This document shows, in pieces, positions 62,371-64,000 of a stretch of DNA of 64,000 bases. This stretch comes from Pseudomonadota bacterium (GTDB lineage Bacteria; Pseudomonadota; Gammaproteobacteria; Pseudomonadales; Pseudohongiellaceae). Every line of letters begins with the position of its first letter. Position 1 is the first letter of the stretch. Below the pieces are notes generated by a model. It saw nothing but the letters and a program-made list of their open reading frames with translations. It was not told the origin of the DNA and ran no database searches. The DNA is taken from contig JAQBSZ010000019.1 in assembly GCA_027623555.1 (NCBI GenBank), positions 1 to 64,000 of the forward strand, in the 5' to 3' direction. The position numbers and the translations under genes were made by a program.

Positions 62371-63738
62371 CTAAACGGTATCATGCAAACTGGATTTGTA
62401 TGTCTCAGTGAGCATCATCACGGACAGCAGTGAAAGCACCGACGCGATCGCCGTGTACACGGAGACCCAGATTATGTCGTATTGGGTCCAGAGTATGGTG
62501 GCGACAGTCGGTGCAAAGGCACCACCGATGATCGCTCCCATCTGGTATCCGAGAGAAGCACCGGAATATCTGACTTCGGTTCTGAACAATTCTGTGAAGA
62601 AGGCGGCCTGCGGTCCGTACATCAAGCCCAGGAATACCAGTCCACCCGTAATACCCAGTACGATCAAAAAGAAATTGCCAGTGGCAACCAGGGGAAAGAG
62701 CGCGAATGCCCAGACACCGGTGAGAATCGCGCCCAGCATGAAGATGCCACGTCGGCCATGCCGGTCCGAGTAACCCGAGGCCCAGAATTGCGTCGGTATT
62801 TGTAACGCAGAGGCAATCAGCACCGCCGCTAACATATTGTCACGGGACATATTGGCACCATTGGGATCGCCGCCAAACGCGAGAATGAAGCCAATTAATA
62901 TATAGAAGGAGACCTGAATCGACAGAAACGCGCCAGCTGCCAGGGCAATACGCTTGGGGTATTTGATAATCGCTTCCAACACCGGAGAGCGTCGCACCGG
63001 CTCGTGAGTACCCGTTGTTGCAGCCAGTCGCTGCTGCCTTATTGCTTCCAACTCCTTGAATGCATCGGTATCTTCCAGGTTTAACTGGACATACATGCTG
63101 ATCCATATAAGAGCCACGCTGACCAGGAAGGGAATGCGCCACCCCCAGGTCATGAAAAATTCTTCCGATACCGAGGCGCTGATGATAATGAAGGCCAGGT
63201 TGGCCAGTATCACACCGACCGGCGCACCAGCCTGGGCATAGGCACCATACCAGCCACGCTTGTCCGCCGGCGCTGTTTCAGTCACCAGCAACATCGCACC
63301 GCCCCACTGCCCGCCAATGGCAAGGCCCTGGGCAAAACGCAGTACCGTCAACAAGATGGGGGCGGCGATACCGATCATGGCATAAGTTGGCATCAAGCCG
63401 ATCAGGGTGGAAGCGACACCCATTAACATCAGGGCGACAACCAGCGTCCGCTTGCGGCCAATCCGGTCACCAAAATGCCCAAACAGAATGCCCCCGATCG
63501 GCCTTGCAATAAATCCGAATGCGAAGGTACCAAAAGAGAGAATCAGGCCCATCGTCGGCGTCGACTCAGGGAAGAAGACAGATGGAAAGACTAATGCGGC
63601 GGCGGTCGCATAAAGGAAAAAGTCATACCATTCGATACTTGCACCCGCCAGCGCCGTTAACGCCACTTTGCGCATACTCGATTTAATGTGTGCGTCGTCC
63701 CCGGTACCAGCAGCAGGTGTATTAATATCGGTAGCCAT
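62371..63738 (-). CDS. MHS-family MFS metabolite:proton symporter
   Basis: 455 residues from ATG 63738 (MATDINTPAAGTGDD), with GGAGAG upstream. Twelve hydrophobic helices; ALAGASIEWYDFFLYATAAALVFPSVFF and FGFIARPIGGILFGHFGDRIGRKRTL are the metabolite:H+ symporter (MHS) signature, as in alpha-ketoglutarate or shikimate permeases. Context with the LldD-like gene suggests a 2-hydroxy or keto acid substrate. It appears to be the first gene of that two-gene operon. Confidence 0.92.
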   Translation of the reverse strand: MATDINTPAAGTGDDAHIKSSMRKVALTALAGASIEWYDFFLYATAAALVFPSVFFPESTPTMGLILSFGTFAFGFIARPIGGILFGHFGDRIGRKRTLVVALMLMGVASTLIGLMPTYAMIGIAAPILLTVLRFAQGLAIGGQWGGAMLLVTETAPADKRGWYGAYAQAGAPVGVILANLAFIIISASVSEEFFMTWGWRIPFLVSVALIWISMYVQLNLEDTDAFKELEAIRQQRLAATTGTHEPVRRSPVLEAIIKYPKRIALAAGAFLSIQVSFYILIGFILAFGGDPNGANMSRDNMLAAVLIASALQIPTQFWASGYSDRHGRRGIFMLGAILTGVWAFALFPLVATGNFFLIVLGITGGLVFLGLMYGPQAAFFTELFRTEVRYSGASLGYQMGAIIGGAFAPTVATILWTQYDIIWVSVYTAIASVLSLLSVMMLTETYKSSLHDTV

Positions 63739-63891
63739 TAGTCTCTCCAGATTGATGTTTTTATAGTTCTGGCCCGTCCAGGACACGGGTCGCTGAAGCA
63801 TAGCAAGAAATGCCCGTCACCCGCAGCTATTTAGGGATTCTCTGGCGAATTATTCAAAACTTCTTTCTCGCAATTCCAGTATGATTGCGTG

Positions 63892-64000
63892 ATGTTATAT
63901 TCCGTTATGCGATTGCTGCATTTCCTGGCCATCTTCGCTCTGGCAGGTGCTCTGATCATCGAGAACATGGCGATCAAACCCGTCATTAATGACGAAGATG
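63892..64000 (+). CDS. DUF2214-like membrane protein, N-terminal part cut by window end
   Basis: From ATG 63892 the frame stays open to the window end and reads MLYSVMRLLHFLAIFALAGA then LIIENMAIKP. The pattern of a hydrophobic LHxLAxFALAGALxxE helix with one conserved Glu is typical of DUF2214 membrane proteins. Only 36 residues are visible, so the call is tentative. The preceding 153-bp space is divergent from the MHS transporter. Confidence 0.65.
   Translation, partial: MLYSVMRLLHFLAIFALAGALIIENMAIKPVINDED

Noticed and set aside
1..64000. tRNA or rRNA genes
   Set aside because: I looked for cloverleaf-type GTTC/GGTTCGAATC-like T-loop signatures and rRNA sequence in intergenic spaces and saw none; gene spacing leaves little room for them.

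Overview
The window reads as a heterotrophic, aerobic, probably aquatic gammaproteobacterium. The grounds are a complete-looking arginine succinyltransferase (ast) operon with an Lrp/AsnC regulator, a YdbH-YnbE-YdbL envelope-lipid operon, a TonB-dependent receptor, many periplasmic or lipoprotein enzymes, and an REP-associated-type Y1 transposase with its repeats. I did not assign a genus, and I see no rRNA or tRNA genes.

Layout. 1-7.8 kb: mostly minus-strand small-enzyme genes (ACT domain, metallo-beta-lactamase fold, two VOC proteins around a DUF3291 protein, an SMR efflux pump, a PhoD-like phosphatase, a formyltransferase and a PQQ-type sugar dehydrogenase). 7.9-27.2 kb: ordinary chromosomal genes (a crotonase lacking both catalytic glutamates, CBS protein, ModF-like ABC ATPase, DUF599, esterases, cytochrome c, three SDR/GAPDH genes, thiolase-like protein, calcineurin-type phosphoesterase, universal stress protein, GMC oxidoreductase). 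27.2-31.7 kb: an AT-richer accessory stretch of small enzymes (PhyH dioxygenase, methyltransferase, VOC, YCII, DUF2834, GST) punctuated by repeats that share a GGGGTCA-type head. It ends in a 373-bp foldback MITE-like element whose inner 228 bp also opens the window. 32-40 kb: a sulfur-related group (SoxC, SoxD, persulfide dioxygenase) with a TPR protein, a DUF5916 protein and an exported limonene-epoxide-hydrolase-like enzyme. 40-44 kb: OFA-family transporter and alkaline phosphatase.

44.1-46.0 kb is the most unusual locus. A Y1 (HUH) transposase gene is enclosed by two dense tandem arrays of about 30-bp units. The arrays have different unit sequences but the same nine-base mini-hairpin core (GGGACACCC on the left; its complement GGGTGTCCC on the right), ten copies each, in opposite orientation.

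46.5-53.6 kb: the operon astC - M20 hydrolase - astA - astD - astB is packed with overlaps or gaps of a few bases and faces a divergent Lrp-type regulator across an intergenic palindrome. The usual astE gene is missing and the M20 hydrolase sits in the operon instead. 53.9-64 kb: a TonB-dependent receptor split by one in-frame amber codon, a TPR-sulfotransferase, the ydbH-ynbE-ydbL operon, an FMN-dependent alpha-hydroxy-acid dehydrogenase with an MHS-family transporter, and the start of a DUF2214-like membrane protein cut by the window end.

All family names come from reading motifs and remembered family features; no database search was run.
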